Shown here in pieces: positions 42,764 through 51,591 of a DNA stretch of 64,000 nt. The notes beneath the pieces are model-generated. The model was given only the letters and a program-made list of their open reading frames with translations, was not told where the DNA came from and did not search any database. The DNA comes from Limnohabitans lacus. Lineage in GTDB: Bacteria; Pseudomonadota; Gammaproteobacteria; Burkholderiales; Burkholderiaceae_C. Position 1 is the stretch's first letter; every line of letters starts with the position of its first letter. A program made the position numbers and the translations under genes. The stretch is taken from assembly GCF_030053395.1 (NCBI RefSeq), contig NZ_JASGBH010000006.1, forward strand, positions 62,001 to 126,000, read 5' to 3'.

Positions 42764-44059
42764 TCAGAGCGACTTGAACACGTCAGCCGCCACACGCACC
42801 GTCTCGGCGATGTCGGCGTCGGTGTGGGCAGCACTCACAAAACCGGCCTCGTACAAAGCGGGGGCGATGTAAACACCGCCATCCAGCAAACCGTGGAACA
42901 ACTTATTGAACTTGGGGCTGTCGCTGGTCATCACTTTGGCATAGTTTTGCGGCAGCTCGGGCAGCAAGAAAAAGCCGAACATGCCGCCCTGGCAATCGCC
43001 GCTGAAGGGCACACCTGCTGCTGCGGCAGCGCCCGTCAGGCCATCGACCAAGCTTTGGGTTCGGGCGCTCAAAGCATCCCAGAAGCCGGGTTTGGCGATC
43101 TCGCGCAATGTGGTCAAGCCGCAGGCGGTGGCCACAGGGTTGCCGCTGAGTGTGCCAGCTTGGTACACCGGACCAGTGGGGGCCAATTGCCGCATGATCT
43201 CGCGCGGGCCACCAAACGCGGCCAACGGCATCCCACCGCCAATCACTTTGCCCAGCACGGTCATGTCAGGCTTGAAGCCGGGAATGGCTTTGGCGTAAAC
43301 GCTTTGTGCGCTACCCAAGGCCACACGGAAGCCGGACATGACTTCGTCAAACACCAGCAAGGCGCCATGCTGTGTGCACAACTCGCGGCAGCGCGTCATG
43401 AAGGGCACGCTGGCGCGCACAAAGTTCATGTTGCCCGCGATCGGCTCGATCATCACGCAGGCCAGTTCCTTGCCGTGCAGGGCAAAGGCCTCTTCCAGCT
43501 GCTGGATGTTGTTGTATTCGAGCACCAAGGTGTCGCGCACCACTTCGGGGGGCACACCCGCGCTGGTGGGGTTGCCAAAGGTGGCCAGGCCGGAGCCGGC
43601 CTTGACCAGCAGCGCATCGGCATGGCCGTGGTAACAGCCTTCAAACTTGATGAATTTGCTGCGGCCTGTAGCGCCGCGGGCCAGGCGCAGAGCGCTCATG
43701 CCCGCTTCGGTGCCTGAGCTGACCAAGCGCACCATCTCCATCGAAGGAACGTGCTTCAGGATTTCTTCAGCCAGCTCGATCTCGCGTTCTGTAGGGGCAC
43801 CAAACGAAAAACCGTCCAGCGCCGCTTTTTGCACCGCTTCGAGCACCACGGGGTTGCCGTGGCCCAGGATCATCGGGCCCCAAGAACCGATGTAGTCGAT
43901 GTATTTCTGGCCATTGGCATCCCAAAAATAAGCGCCTTGGGCGCGCTGCACAAAGCGGGGTGTACCGCCCACAGCGCGAAAGGCCCGCACGGGGGAGTTC
44001 ACGCCACCGGGGATCACTTGGGCGGCACGGTCAAACAGTTCTTGGTTGCGATCGGTCAT
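42764..44059 (-). CDS. hemL: Glutamate-1-semialdehyde 2,1-aminomutase
   Basis: 431 residues, PLP enzyme making 5-aminolevulinate in the C5 haem route. Text: [88 protein letters not shown] and the PLP lysine in [17 protein letters not shown] near residue 270. Normal length. Cytosolic. It lies 15 bases after the ThiD-like kinase on the same strand. Confidence 0.97.
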   Translation of the reverse strand: MTDRNQELFDRAAQVIPGGVNSPVRAFRAVGGTPRFVQRAQGAYFWDANGQKYIDYIGSWGPMILGHGNPVVLEAVQKAALDGFSFGAPTEREIELAEEILKHVPSMEMVRLVSSGTEAGMSALRLARGATGRSKFIKFEGCYHGHADALLVKAGSGLATFGNPTSAGVPPEVVRDTLVLEYNNIQQLEEAFALHGKELACVMIEPIAGNMNFVRASVPFMTRCRELCTQHGALLVFDEVMSGFRVALGSAQSVYAKAIPGFKPDMTVLGKVIGGGMPLAAFGGPREIMRQLAPTGPVYQAGTLSGNPVATACGLTTLREIAKPGFWDALSARTQSLVDGLTGAAAAAGVPFSGDCQGGMFGFFLLPELPQNYAKVMTSDSPKFNKLFHGLLDGGVYIAPALYEAGFVSAAHTDADIAETVRVAADVFKSL

Positions 44060-44074
44060 GGCTTGTCTCTCAGG

Positions 44075-45016
44075 TCAGTGTTTGGTTTCGCTGAAGGGCA
44101 CTTCAAAGTAATCCGCTCCGGGGTGCACTTCATCGTCTTGGGTTTCGCCCTCGTCTTCAGCGTCGGGCAAGGCCCAAAAGAGGCGGTCTGGAATGACCTG
44201 GCCCATGCCGGGGCGAAAGCCTTCGTCCAGGCAGCGGTCCAGGTAATGCAGGGCTTCGTTGGTGGCTTCGGTCAGGTCCATGCCGGTGGCCAGCAAGGCG
44301 GCCAGGGCGGCGGTTAGGGTGTCGCCCGCACCGGCAAAGATGGCTTCGATGCGCTCGAACCTTTCATGGCTGATCACCGTCTCGGGCGAGGCCAGCACGT
44401 TGTCGATGTGTTGTTCGGGCAAGGGCAGGCCGGTCACCAAGGTGAAGGGCACGCCCAGTTCGGCAGCGGCTTTGGCGATGTCGCGAGGCCCGGGGTTGCG
44501 CTCGCCCGACCAGTCGGGCAGCAGCCAGCGGCGCAAGGTGCTGTGGTGGCCCACCAGCACGCTGGTTTGCGGCAGCATCAGTTCGCGAAAGGCGTCCAAG
44601 TAGGCGTCGATCTTGTCGTCTTCCCACCAAGACAGGTTGGGCATGTAGGCCACGACCGGCACACCCTCGTAGTCATCGGCCAGTTCGGCAATGATGGCCA
44701 AGTTCTCGGGCGTGCCCACAAAGCCGACCTTGATGACCTGCACCGGCACGTCTTCGGCCACGGCGCGGGCTTGGTCGTGGACGGCCTCGTCGTCCATGGC
44801 AAAGAAGTCGGTGATGCTGCTGGTGTCGCGCACATAAGCGCCCGTGCACACCGGCAGGCAATGCGCGCCCACCGAGGCCATGGCGGTGGCGTCGCAGGTC
44901 AGGCCACCCGCGCCGCTGGGGTCGTTGGCATTGAAGGACAAAATGCAGGCCAAGCCTGCTGACTCTTCAGCGTCTGCTTCTTCGGTGTCGGGCGTGTCGG
45001 GTTTGTGATCGGTCAT
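44075..45016 (-). CDS. thiD: ThiD-like hydroxymethylpyrimidine/phosphomethylpyrimidine kinase
   Basis: 313 residues against about 266 for E. coli ThiD. Ribokinase-fold landmarks: SFNANDPSGAGGLTCDATAMASVG at the substrate site and the anion hole FAGAGDTLTAALAALL near the C-terminus. It carries an acidic N-terminal extension (DTPDTEEADAEESA) and an acidic C-terminal tail, and the substrate-site wording differs from canonical GSDPSGGAG. So it is clearly of this kinase family, but its substrate is less sure than the name suggests. No TPP riboswitch is visible upstream. Adjacent to hemL and divergent from the rubredoxin gene. Confidence 0.8.
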   Translation of the reverse strand: MTDHKPDTPDTEEADAEESAGLACILSFNANDPSGAGGLTCDATAMASVGAHCLPVCTGAYVRDTSSITDFFAMDDEAVHDQARAVAEDVPVQVIKVGFVGTPENLAIIAELADDYEGVPVVAYMPNLSWWEDDKIDAYLDAFRELMLPQTSVLVGHHSTLRRWLLPDWSGERNPGPRDIAKAAAELGVPFTLVTGLPLPEQHIDNVLASPETVISHERFERIEAIFAGAGDTLTAALAALLATGMDLTEATNEALHYLDRCLDEGFRPGMGQVIPDRLFWALPDAEDEGETQDDEVHPGADYFEVPFSETKH

Positions 45017-45074
45017 TTAAGCGAAGTGCCATGGGCTTCAGAAGGTCTTCAGCCGGGCCTGCTGCGCGGCCCGA

Positions 45075-45080
45075 TACAAT
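45075..45080 (+). promoter_or_regulatory. -10-like box of the rubredoxin gene
   Basis: TACAAT, 39 bases before the rubredoxin ATG. No convincing -35 sequence. Weak assignment by position. Confidence 0.35.
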
Positions 45081-45119
45081 GCAAATCATTCTATTCGACT
45101 CTCTGATTGCGACACTGTG

Positions 45120-45290
45120 ATGGAACTCAAAACCTGGATGTGCCTGATTTGCGGCTGGATTTACGACGAAGCCGAGGGCGACCCCGAGCACGGCATCGCG
45201 CCCGGCACCAAATGGGAAGACGTGCCCATGAACTGGACCTGCCCCGAATGCGCGGCCCGCAAAGAAGACTTTGAGATGGTGGCAATCTAA
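45120..45290 (+). CDS. Rubredoxin
   Basis: 56 residues, found by direct translation. Both iron-binding knuckles are present: CLICGWIYDEAEG (C8, C11) and CPECAARKEDFE (C41, C44), with the conserved GDPEHGIAPGTKWEDVP between them. Small cytosolic Fe(Cys)4 electron carrier. The ATG at 45120 overlaps no other gene. Divergent from the ThiD-like gene with 103 bases between. Partner oxidoreductase unknown. Confidence 0.96.
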   Translation: MELKTWMCLICGWIYDEAEGDPEHGIAPGTKWEDVPMNWTCPECAARKEDFEMVAI

Positions 45291-45314
45291 GCGTAGCACA
45301 AGACCTTGTACCCG

Positions 45315-45384
45315 GGTCGGTCGGAGCTTCAGCTCCGACATGCTTTTGGCGTACAAGCCCATGTCGGGGCTGAAGCCACCGACC
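45315..45384. repeat. REP-type palindrome pair, family B (may also terminate rubredoxin)
   Basis: Left unit: GTCGGAGCT-TC-AGCTCCGAC, a perfect 9-base stem at 45320-45339, preceded by GGTCG. Right unit, inverted: GTCGGGGCT-GA-AGCC-A-CCGAC with one bulged A. The outer ends GGTCGGT and ACCGACC also pair. It lies between the convergent rubredoxin and photolyase genes. The sequence differs from the element at 22265-22340 but has the same two-hairpin layout. It lacks a T-run, so terminator function is not clear. Confidence 0.7.
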
Positions 45385-45412
45385 TGCACTTTGAAGAACC
45401 CAGCCGCCTGAA

Positions 45413-46888
45413 TCAGGCGGCTTTTTTCTTGACCACGGCGTACCGTGCCAGCGTTTTTTCACGCGCCTCGGCGTGGTCCACGATGGGCGCGGGGTAGGTT
45501 TTGCCGATCACCACCTCAGCCGTTTGCAACTCCATCGGCTTGGCCAGCCAGGGCGCATGCAGCGCTGCCGTGGGCAAGGCCGCCAGCTCAGGCACATAGC
45601 GGCGGATGAACTTGCCCTCGGGGTCGAACTTTTCGCTTTGGCTGATCGGGTTGAAGATGCGAAAGTAAGGCTGCGCATCGCAACCACTGGAGCTGGCCCA
45701 TTGCCAGCCGCCGTTGTTGGCCGACAAATCGAAGTCGTTCAGGTGCTGGGCAAAGTAGCGCTCTCCCCAGCGCCAGTCGATGCCCAAATCTTTCACCAAA
45801 AAGCTGGCCACCACCATGCGCAGGCGGTTGTGCATGTAGCCGGTCTGGTTGATCTGGCGCATGGCCGCGTCCACCAGCGGGTAGCCGGTGCGGGCTTCGC
45901 ACCACGCGTCAAACAGCTTGTGGGCATGCGTGCCGTGCTCCCACTTGATGTGGTCGTATTCGGGCTTGAAGCTCTCGCCCCGCCCCACATGGCCAAAGTT
46001 GTGCAGCACCTGCACATAAAAATCGCGCCAAATCAGCTCAGACAGCCACACCGCCGCGCCTGCACTGCCAGCTGTCATACGGGCATGCGCCTCGCGGGCC
46101 AGCTGGCGGATGGACACCGTGCCAAAGCGCAGGTGCACGCTCAGGTAGCTGGGGCCTTTGACCGCAGGGAAGTTGCGGGTGTCTTCGTACTGGTCGATGC
46201 GGGTCAGAAAGTCGGCCAACAAAGCCTGGCCGCCCGACTCGCCGGTGGGGATTTTCAGGGCCTGGAGGTTGCTAGCTTCAAAGTCGATGTCTTGCAAAGC
46301 CATCACGGGCTGGGCCAGGTTGTCCGGGCGCGGGGCCAGGTGCTGGGCGTATTTTTCGACCGGGTAGGCCTTCAATTCAAAAGGCGTGATTTTCTTGAGC
46401 CAAGCATTTTTGTAGGGGGTGAACACCGCAAAGGGCTTGCCCATCTGCGTCAGCACTTCGTTGCGCTCAAAGATCACATGGTCTTTGTAGGTGTGCAGCA
46501 CGATGCCGTGGTCTGCCAGGTGCCCGCGCACCTGGATGTCGCGCGCCAGCGCCTCGGGCTCGTCGTCGTGGTTGGCAAAAACAGCTTGCACCTGCAGGTG
46601 GTGGGCCAACTTGGGGATTTTGTCTTGCGCCACACCGTGGCGCACGATCAGGCCCGCCTGGGGATGCCCGGCCAATTGCCGCAGCTGTTCATCGACTTCG
46701 ACCAGCGATTCGCGGATGAACTCGACCCGGCGGTCGGCGCGGGGCAGTTTGTCCAGAATGGCGGTGTCGAACACAAAGGCCACGTGCACCCGCTGGCAGT
46801 GTTTGAGCGCGTGGTAAAGCGCCGCATGGTCGGCCACGCGCAGGTCGCGCCGAAGCCACACCAAGCCGCTCGAAAAAGTGGTTTCCAT
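45413..46888 (-). CDS. phr: Deoxyribodipyrimidine photolyase
   Basis: 491 residues from ATG 46888; an ATG 16 codons upstream has no better ribosome site. Class I CPD photolyase/cryptochrome: GLVWLRRDLRVADHAALYHAL at the antenna domain and the FAD-binding domain with YLSVHLRFGTVSIRQL, ELIWRDFYVQVLHNF, GYPLVDAAMRQINQTGYMHNRLRMVVASFL (in two pieces), DFDLSANNGGWQWASSSGCDAQPYFRIFNP (in two pieces). The tryptophans of the FAD pocket and the Asn facing flavin N5 (LSANNGGWQW) are present, which supports photolyase rather than signalling. Convergent with rubredoxin across the REP pair. Confidence 0.95.
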   Translation of the reverse strand: METTFSSGLVWLRRDLRVADHAALYHALKHCQRVHVAFVFDTAILDKLPRADRRVEFIRESLVEVDEQLRQLAGHPQAGLIVRHGVAQDKIPKLAHHLQVQAVFANHDDEPEALARDIQVRGHLADHGIVLHTYKDHVIFERNEVLTQMGKPFAVFTPYKNAWLKKITPFELKAYPVEKYAQHLAPRPDNLAQPVMALQDIDFEASNLQALKIPTGESGGQALLADFLTRIDQYEDTRNFPAVKGPSYLSVHLRFGTVSIRQLAREAHARMTAGSAGAAVWLSELIWRDFYVQVLHNFGHVGRGESFKPEYDHIKWEHGTHAHKLFDAWCEARTGYPLVDAAMRQINQTGYMHNRLRMVVASFLVKDLGIDWRWGERYFAQHLNDFDLSANNGGWQWASSSGCDAQPYFRIFNPISQSEKFDPEGKFIRRYVPELAALPTAALHAPWLAKPMELQTAEVVIGKTYPAPIVDHAEAREKTLARYAVVKKKAA

Positions 46889-46950
46889 GACAGCCTGACC
46901 GGTTGGATCAATAAGTGGGCCCTTGGGCCTCACCAAGATGGCGGGGCCGT

Positions 46951-46956
46951 TAAAAT
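46951..46956 (+). promoter_or_regulatory. -10-like box immediately before yqgE
   Basis: TAAAAT ends 6 bases before the yqgE ATG. If it is used, transcription would begin at or next to the start codon. A similar GCCGTTAAAATCG context precedes ychF at 32639. Confidence 0.35.
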
Positions 46957-46962
46957 CGGGGC

Positions 46963-47562
46963 ATGACCGATTGTGCCTCCATTGACCTCAAGCATCATTT
47001 CCTGATCGCCATGCCCGGGTTGGAGGACGAGACATTTGCCCGCAGCGTGGTGTACATGTGCGAACACAGTTCTCGCGGTGCCATGGGCCTGATCATCAAC
47101 AAACCTGCCGACATCAGCATGCGCCACTTGTTTGACAAGGTGGACTTGCCGCTGCGCCGCGAAGACCTGATGCAAAACCCCGTCTCGCACGGTGGCCCGG
47201 TGCAGACCGAGCGCGGCTTTGTGCTGCACGACCCGATGCGCCTTGAAGATCCGCAGGAAGATGCAAGCTCGATCTACGCTTCTACCCTGACCGTGCCCGG
47301 GGGGCTGGAGATGACCACCTCCCGAGATGTGCTGGAAGCCTTGTCGTCGGGCGCAGGCCCGCGCCGCGTGCTGGTCACGCTGGGTTACTCGTCTTGGGGC
47401 GAGGGGCAGCTGGAATCGGAGCTGGCCGAGAACACCTGGCTGACGGTGCCCGCGTCGATCGATGTGATCTTCGATGTGCCCATGGCCGAGCGCTATGACC
47501 GCGCTTTGGACTTGCTGGGCCTCAAAAGCTGGATGCTCTCGCCAGAGGCGGGCCACGCATGA
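46963..47562 (+). CDS. YqgE/AlgH family protein
   Basis: 199 residues. UPF0301 text: LKHHFLIAMPGLEDETFARSVVYMCEHSSRGAMGLIINKP (in two blocks), VSHGGPVQTERGFVLH and LVTLGYSSWGEGQLESELAENTWL. Cytosolic protein of unclear function, often co-encoded with ruvX as here, where the two overlap by 4 bases. No ribosome-binding site precedes the ATG; a -10-like TAAAAT ends 6 bases upstream. Confidence 0.93.
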   Translation: MTDCASIDLKHHFLIAMPGLEDETFARSVVYMCEHSSRGAMGLIINKPADISMRHLFDKVDLPLRREDLMQNPVSHGGPVQTERGFVLHDPMRLEDPQEDASSIYASTLTVPGGLEMTTSRDVLEALSSGAGPRRVLVTLGYSSWGEGQLESELAENTWLTVPASIDVIFDVPMAERYDRALDLLGLKSWMLSPEAGHA

Positions 47563-47975
47563 GCAGCGCACCCGATAACGCCGTTCCCGCCAACCAGCAG
47601 AGTTTTTTGGCCTTTGACTACGGCCTCAAGCGCACCGGCGTGGCCGTGGGTAACCGCTTGATGAAGTCGGCCACCCCGCAGGGCACCATAGCTGCTGAGG
47701 GTGATGCCCGGTTTGCCAAGATCGCCGAAAGAATCAAAGAGTGGCAGCCCGACGCGCTGGTGATCGGCGTGCCCACCCACCCCGATGGTGGCGAACACGA
47801 AAACACGCTGCGCGCCCGCAAGTTCGGTCGCCAGTTGCGGGGCCGTTTTGGCCTCCCGGTGTACGAGGTGGACGAGCGGTACACCACCACCGAAGCCCAT
47901 TCTTATGGCGCCAAAGACGCCGATGCGGCGGCGGCGGCCATCATCCTGGATCAATTTTTGAGGAACCTGCCATGA
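47559..47975 (+). CDS. ruvX: Putative Holliday junction resolvase / pre-16S rRNA nuclease RuvX (YqgF)
   Basis: 138 residues, RNase-H fold. The catalytic aspartate is in FLAFDYGLKRTGVAVGN; the second acid is in the VDERYTTTEA block and the third in KDADAAAAAIIL. Also VIGVPTHPDGGEHENTLRARKFGRQLRGRFGLPVYEVDERY in the middle. Matures the 5' end of 16S rRNA in E. coli. It overlaps pyrR by ATGA. Confidence 0.93.
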   Translation: MSSAPDNAVPANQQSFLAFDYGLKRTGVAVGNRLMKSATPQGTIAAEGDARFAKIAERIKEWQPDALVIGVPTHPDGGEHENTLRARKFGRQLRGRFGLPVYEVDERYTTTEAHSYGAKDADAAAAAIILDQFLRNLP

Positions 47976-48472
47976 GCGCACTCGCCCTGAATGCCGAGGC
48001 CTTGTACCTGGAGCTGCTGCGCGGTGTGCGCAGCCTGTGCCAAGCCAACACGCGCCTGGTGGGCATCACCTCGGGTGGTGCCTGGCTGGCCGAACGCCTG
48101 CAGCGCGACCTGGGCTTGGCCGGTGAAGCGGGCCAGGTCTCTTCGGTCATGCACCGCGACGATTTTGCCCAGCGCGGCTTGTCCGCTGGTGGCCAGACCA
48201 GCTTGCCGTTTGAGGTCGATGGCGCGGACATTTTGGTGCTCGACGATGTGCTCTACACCGGCCGGACCATCCGCGCCGTGCTCAATGAAATCTTTGACTA
48301 CGGCCGCCCCGCCCGTGTGCAGCTGGCGGTCCTGGTCGATCGCGGAGGCCGGCAGCTGCCGGTGCAGGCCGACTTTGCCGCCGCCCGCGTGGCCCTGCCC
48401 GAGACGCAATCGTTGGCGCTGGCCCGCGATGCGGCAGGGCGCTTCAGTTTTGACGTGGAGAACAAAGCCTGA
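47972..48472 (+). CDS. pyrR: PyrR: pyr operon regulator / uracil phosphoribosyltransferase
   Basis: 166 residues from ATG 47972 (overlaps the ruvX stop). Type I phosphoribosyltransferase fold with the PRPP loop ILVLDDVLYTGRTIRAVLNEI. LVGITSGGAWLAERLQRDL and VSSVMHRDDFAQRG also fit. It lies directly before pyrB, as usual in Burkholderiales. In this lineage no pyr attenuator hairpins are visible between it and pyrB (16 bases), so an RNA-binding role is unproven and UPRT activity is the safer call. Confidence 0.92.
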   Translation: MSALALNAEALYLELLRGVRSLCQANTRLVGITSGGAWLAERLQRDLGLAGEAGQVSSVMHRDDFAQRGLSAGGQTSLPFEVDGADILVLDDVLYTGRTIRAVLNEIFDYGRPARVQLAVLVDRGGRQLPVQADFAAARVALPETQSLALARDAAGRFSFDVENKA

Positions 48473-48488
48473 TTGAGGTGACAACAAC

Positions 48489-49454
48489 ATGCTCTACAAA
48501 CGCAACAACCCCCAACTGAACAAAAACGGCGAGCTGATCCACCTGCTCTCCACCGAAGGCCTGTCCAAGGACATCCTGACGCACATCCTCGACACCGCGC
48601 AAGGCTTTGTGAGTGTCAACGACCGTGAGGTCAAGAAGGTGCCCCTCTTGCGCGGCAAGAGCGTGTTCAACCTGTTCTTTGAAAACAGCACCCGCACCCG
48701 AACCACCTTCGACATCGCCGCCACCCGCCTGTCGGCCGACGTCTACACGCTCGACATCGCGCGCTCTTCGGCCAGCAAGGGCGAGTCGCTGCTGGACACC
48801 ATCGCCAACTTGAGCGCCATGGCCGCTGACATTTTTGTGGTGCGCCACAGCGAGTCGGGTGCGCCCTACCTGATCGCCCAGCATGTGGCGCCCCATGTGC
48901 ATGTGGTCAACGCCGGTGACGGGCGCCACGCCCACCCCACCCAGGCGCTGCTGGACATGTACACCATCCGGCACTACAAAAAAGACTTTTCCAACCTCAC
49001 CGTGGCCATCGTGGGCGATGTGCTGCACTCGCGTGTGGCCCGCTCGGACATCCACGCGCTCACCACGCTGGGCTGCGCCGAGGTGCGTGTCGTCGGCCCC
49101 AAAACGCTGGTGCCCGCCGACATGGCCCAGATGGGTGTGCGCGTCTTCAACAACCTGGAAGAAGGCATCAAGGGCTGCGACGTGGTCATCATGCTGCGCC
49201 TGCAAAACGAGCGCATGAGCGGCGCACTGTTGCCCTCGAGCCAAGAATATTTCGAGAGCTTTGGCCTCACGCCCGAGAAGCTGCAACTGGCCAAGCCCGA
49301 CGCCATCGTCATGCACCCCGGCCCGATCAACCGAGGGGTTGAGATCGACTCGGCCGTGGTCGATGGCCAGCAAAGCGTGATCTTGCCGCAGGTGACCTTT
49401 GGCATCGCGGTGCGCATGGCGGTGATGAGCATCGTGGCCGGTAACGAAGCCTGA
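48489..49454 (+). CDS. pyrB: Aspartate carbamoyltransferase catalytic subunit
   Basis: 321 residues. The carbamoyl-phosphate site [19 protein letters not shown], then [18 protein letters not shown], the HxQP-like [35 protein letters not shown] and [13 protein letters not shown]. First committed step of pyrimidine synthesis. It is followed 13 bases later by a dihydroorotase homologue with lost metal ligands, the pyrB-pyrC' arrangement in which the inactive partner holds the ATCase assembly together. Confidence 0.97.
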   Translation: MLYKRNNPQLNKNGELIHLLSTEGLSKDILTHILDTAQGFVSVNDREVKKVPLLRGKSVFNLFFENSTRTRTTFDIAATRLSADVYTLDIARSSASKGESLLDTIANLSAMAADIFVVRHSESGAPYLIAQHVAPHVHVVNAGDGRHAHPTQALLDMYTIRHYKKDFSNLTVAIVGDVLHSRVARSDIHALTTLGCAEVRVVGPKTLVPADMAQMGVRVFNNLEEGIKGCDVVIMLRLQNERMSGALLPSSQEYFESFGLTPEKLQLAKPDAIVMHPGPINRGVEIDSAVVDGQQSVILPQVTFGIAVRMAVMSIVAGNEA

Positions 49455-49467
49455 GGGGAACAAGAAC

Positions 49468-50763
49468 ATGAAAATCCTGATTCAAAACGGCCGCGTCATC
49501 GACCCCGCCAGCGGCTTTGACCAAAAGGTGGACTTGGCCATTGCGGCGGGCCGCATTGTGGCCATGGGCCAGGTGCCCGCTGACTTCAACCCCAACCGCG
49601 TGATCGATGCCAAAGGCTGCATCGTGGCCCCTGGTCTGGTGGACTTGGCCTCGCGTTTGCGCGAGCCCGGCCAAGAACACGAGGGCATGCTCGAGAGCGA
49701 AATGGCCGCTGCTGTGGCCGGGGGGGTGACCAGCTTGGTCTGCCCACCCGACACCGAGCCGGTGCTCGACGAACCCGGTCTGGTGGAGATGCTGCGCTAC
49801 CGCGCTGAAAAACTGCACCAGGCCCGCGTGCTGCCGCTGGGCGCACTCACGGTGGGTTTGAAAGGTGATGTGCTGACCGAAATGGTCCAGCTGACCGACG
49901 CTGGTTGCGTGGGCTTCAGCCAGGCCGAAGTGCCGATCCCCAGCACCCAAGTGCTGCAACGCGCCTTGCAATACGCCAGCACCTTTGGCTTCACGGTCTG
50001 GCTGCGCCCGCAAGAGCTGCACCTGGGCAAAGGCGTGGCCGCCAGTGGCGCCTTGGCCACGCGCATGGGTTTATCGGGCGTGTCGGTGGCCGCCGAGACG
50101 ATCGCCTTGCACACGATTTTTGAATTGGTGCGCAGCACCCGAGCCCGCGTGCACCTGTGCCGCATCAGCAGCGCGCAAGGTGTTGAGCTGCTTCGTCAGG
50201 CCAAGGCCGAGGGCCTGCCGATCACGGCCGACGTGAGCATCAATTCGCTGCACTTGACCGATGCCGACATGGGCTACTTCGACAGCCGTGCCCGATTGAC
50301 CCCCGTGCTGCGTCAGCAGCGCGACCGCGAAGCCCTGCGTGCAGGCTTGGCCGATGGCACGCTCGATGTGCTGGTGTCGGACCACACGCCTGTCGACGCC
50401 GATGCCAAAGCCTTGCCTTTTGCCGAGGCCGAGCCCGGCGCCACCGGCATGGAGTTGCTCTGGAGCTTGGCACTCAAGTGGGGTCAAGAGGCTGGCGTGG
50501 ATTTGCCGAAAGTGCTGGCGCGCATCACGTCTGATCCGGCCCGTGTGCTGGGCACCACGCTCAACACCTTGCAAGGCTCCGTCGGTCACCTGGCCATTGG
50601 CGGTGTGGCCGATGTGTGTGTGTTGTCCACCGAAGGCCACTGGCTGGTGACGCCGGATTGCCTGCGCAGTCAAGGTAAAAGCACACCGTTCTCGGGTTAC
50701 GAGTTGCCCGGCCGTGTGTTGACCACTTTGGTGGGCGGGCATGTGGCTTTTGAAGCCAAGTGA
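49468..50763 (+). CDS. Dihydroorotase-like protein, probably inactive (PyrC'/PyrX)
   Basis: 431 residues with full-length dihydroorotase fold, but the metal centre is gone. The HxH of active enzymes (DLHAHLREPG) is replaced by Ala61-Ser62-Arg63 in LVDLASRLREPGQEH. The PHHL-type histidine region reads VSINSLHLTD. The HCED-type motif reads LRPQELHLG. SDHAPH has become SDHTPVDAD, although the Asp is kept. Such PyrC' proteins form the dodecameric ATCase with PyrB in pseudomonads and relatives. An active PyrC must be encoded elsewhere. There is no frameshift and codon use is normal, so it is a maintained gene, not a pseudogene. Confidence 0.88.
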   Translation: MKILIQNGRVIDPASGFDQKVDLAIAAGRIVAMGQVPADFNPNRVIDAKGCIVAPGLVDLASRLREPGQEHEGMLESEMAAAVAGGVTSLVCPPDTEPVLDEPGLVEMLRYRAEKLHQARVLPLGALTVGLKGDVLTEMVQLTDAGCVGFSQAEVPIPSTQVLQRALQYASTFGFTVWLRPQELHLGKGVAASGALATRMGLSGVSVAAETIALHTIFELVRSTRARVHLCRISSAQGVELLRQAKAEGLPITADVSINSLHLTDADMGYFDSRARLTPVLRQQRDREALRAGLADGTLDVLVSDHTPVDADAKALPFAEAEPGATGMELLWSLALKWGQEAGVDLPKVLARITSDPARVLGTTLNTLQGSVGHLAIGGVADVCVLSTEGHWLVTPDCLRSQGKSTPFSGYELPGRVLTTLVGGHVAFEAK

Positions 50764-50826
50764 TGCCGTTGTGCGCGCGAGCCCCTACGGGTGGGGACCC
50801 ACCGACAAACCTTTGAAGCGCGCGAG

Positions 50827-51570
50827 ATGAAATCCATCCATGCCGTCTGGAAGATGCTGCGCGGCCTGTGGCATGTGGTCGTGGGCATGTGGTGGATTCA
50901 CGCGCACTTTCCAAGGCTCAGTGCCGAGCAGCGCGAGATGCGCGTGCAGGTGTGGTCGCTGCAGTTTTTGGCGCTGTGGGACATCCACCTGAAAGTGTTG
51001 GGGCAGCCGGTCCTCAACGGCCCAGCCTTGATCGTGGCCAACCACATTTCCTGGCTGGACATCTCGGTGATTCACGCGGCCAGGCACTGCCGCTTTGTGG
51101 CCAAGTCGGACATCCGCCAATGGCCCCTGATTGGCACCTTGGCCACCGGCTCAGGGAGTTTGTACATCGAGCGCACCAACCGCAAAGACGCCTTGCGCAT
51201 GGTCAAGGACATGGCCGATGCGATGAAAGACGGCGATGTGGTGGCGGTTTTTCCGGAGGGCACGACCAGTGATGGGCGTGACATCTTGCCTTTTCACGCC
51301 AACCTGCTCCAGTCGGCCATCTTGGCCCAAGCGCCGGTGCAGCCCATGTCGCTCAAGTTCATCGACGCGGCCACGGGTGAGACCAGTTTTGCGCCCTGCT
51401 ACATCGGTGACGACACCTTGATCGGCTCCATCTGGCGCACGCTCACCTCATCGCGCATCATCGCCGTGGTCCATTTTGGTGAGCCTCAATCCGCCAAGGG
51501 CCGCGACCGACGGGCCTGGGCTCATGATCTGCGACAGGACATCATCCGCTTGCGCGACTTGGATGCGTAG
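50827..51570 (+). CDS. 1-acyl-sn-glycerol-3-phosphate acyltransferase (PlsC family)
   Basis: 247 residues from ATG 50827; a GTG 12 codons upstream is less likely. One N-terminal membrane-associating segment (GLWHVVVGMWWIHAHF). HX4D motif NHISWLD, FVAKSDIRQWPLIG, then the substrate-binding FPEGTTSDGRDILPFHANLL. Makes phosphatidate from lysophosphatidate or remodels phospholipids at the inner membrane. Likely the last gene of the pyr run. Confidence 0.9.
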   Translation: MKSIHAVWKMLRGLWHVVVGMWWIHAHFPRLSAEQREMRVQVWSLQFLALWDIHLKVLGQPVLNGPALIVANHISWLDISVIHAARHCRFVAKSDIRQWPLIGTLATGSGSLYIERTNRKDALRMVKDMADAMKDGDVVAVFPEGTTSDGRDILPFHANLLQSAILAQAPVQPMSLKFIDAATGETSFAPCYIGDDTLIGSIWRTLTSSRIIAVVHFGEPQSAKGRDRRAWAHDLRQDIIRLRDLDA

Positions 51571-51591
51571 ACATTGAACACCGTGGTTCTT

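Noticed and set aside
45017..45119. TPP riboswitch ahead of the ThiD-like gene
   Set aside because: The 103 bases before the gene contain no CTGAGA-type core and no matching stems.
48473..48488. PyrR-responsive attenuator between pyrR and pyrB
   Set aside because: Only 16 bases separate the genes, too short for the anti-terminator hairpins.
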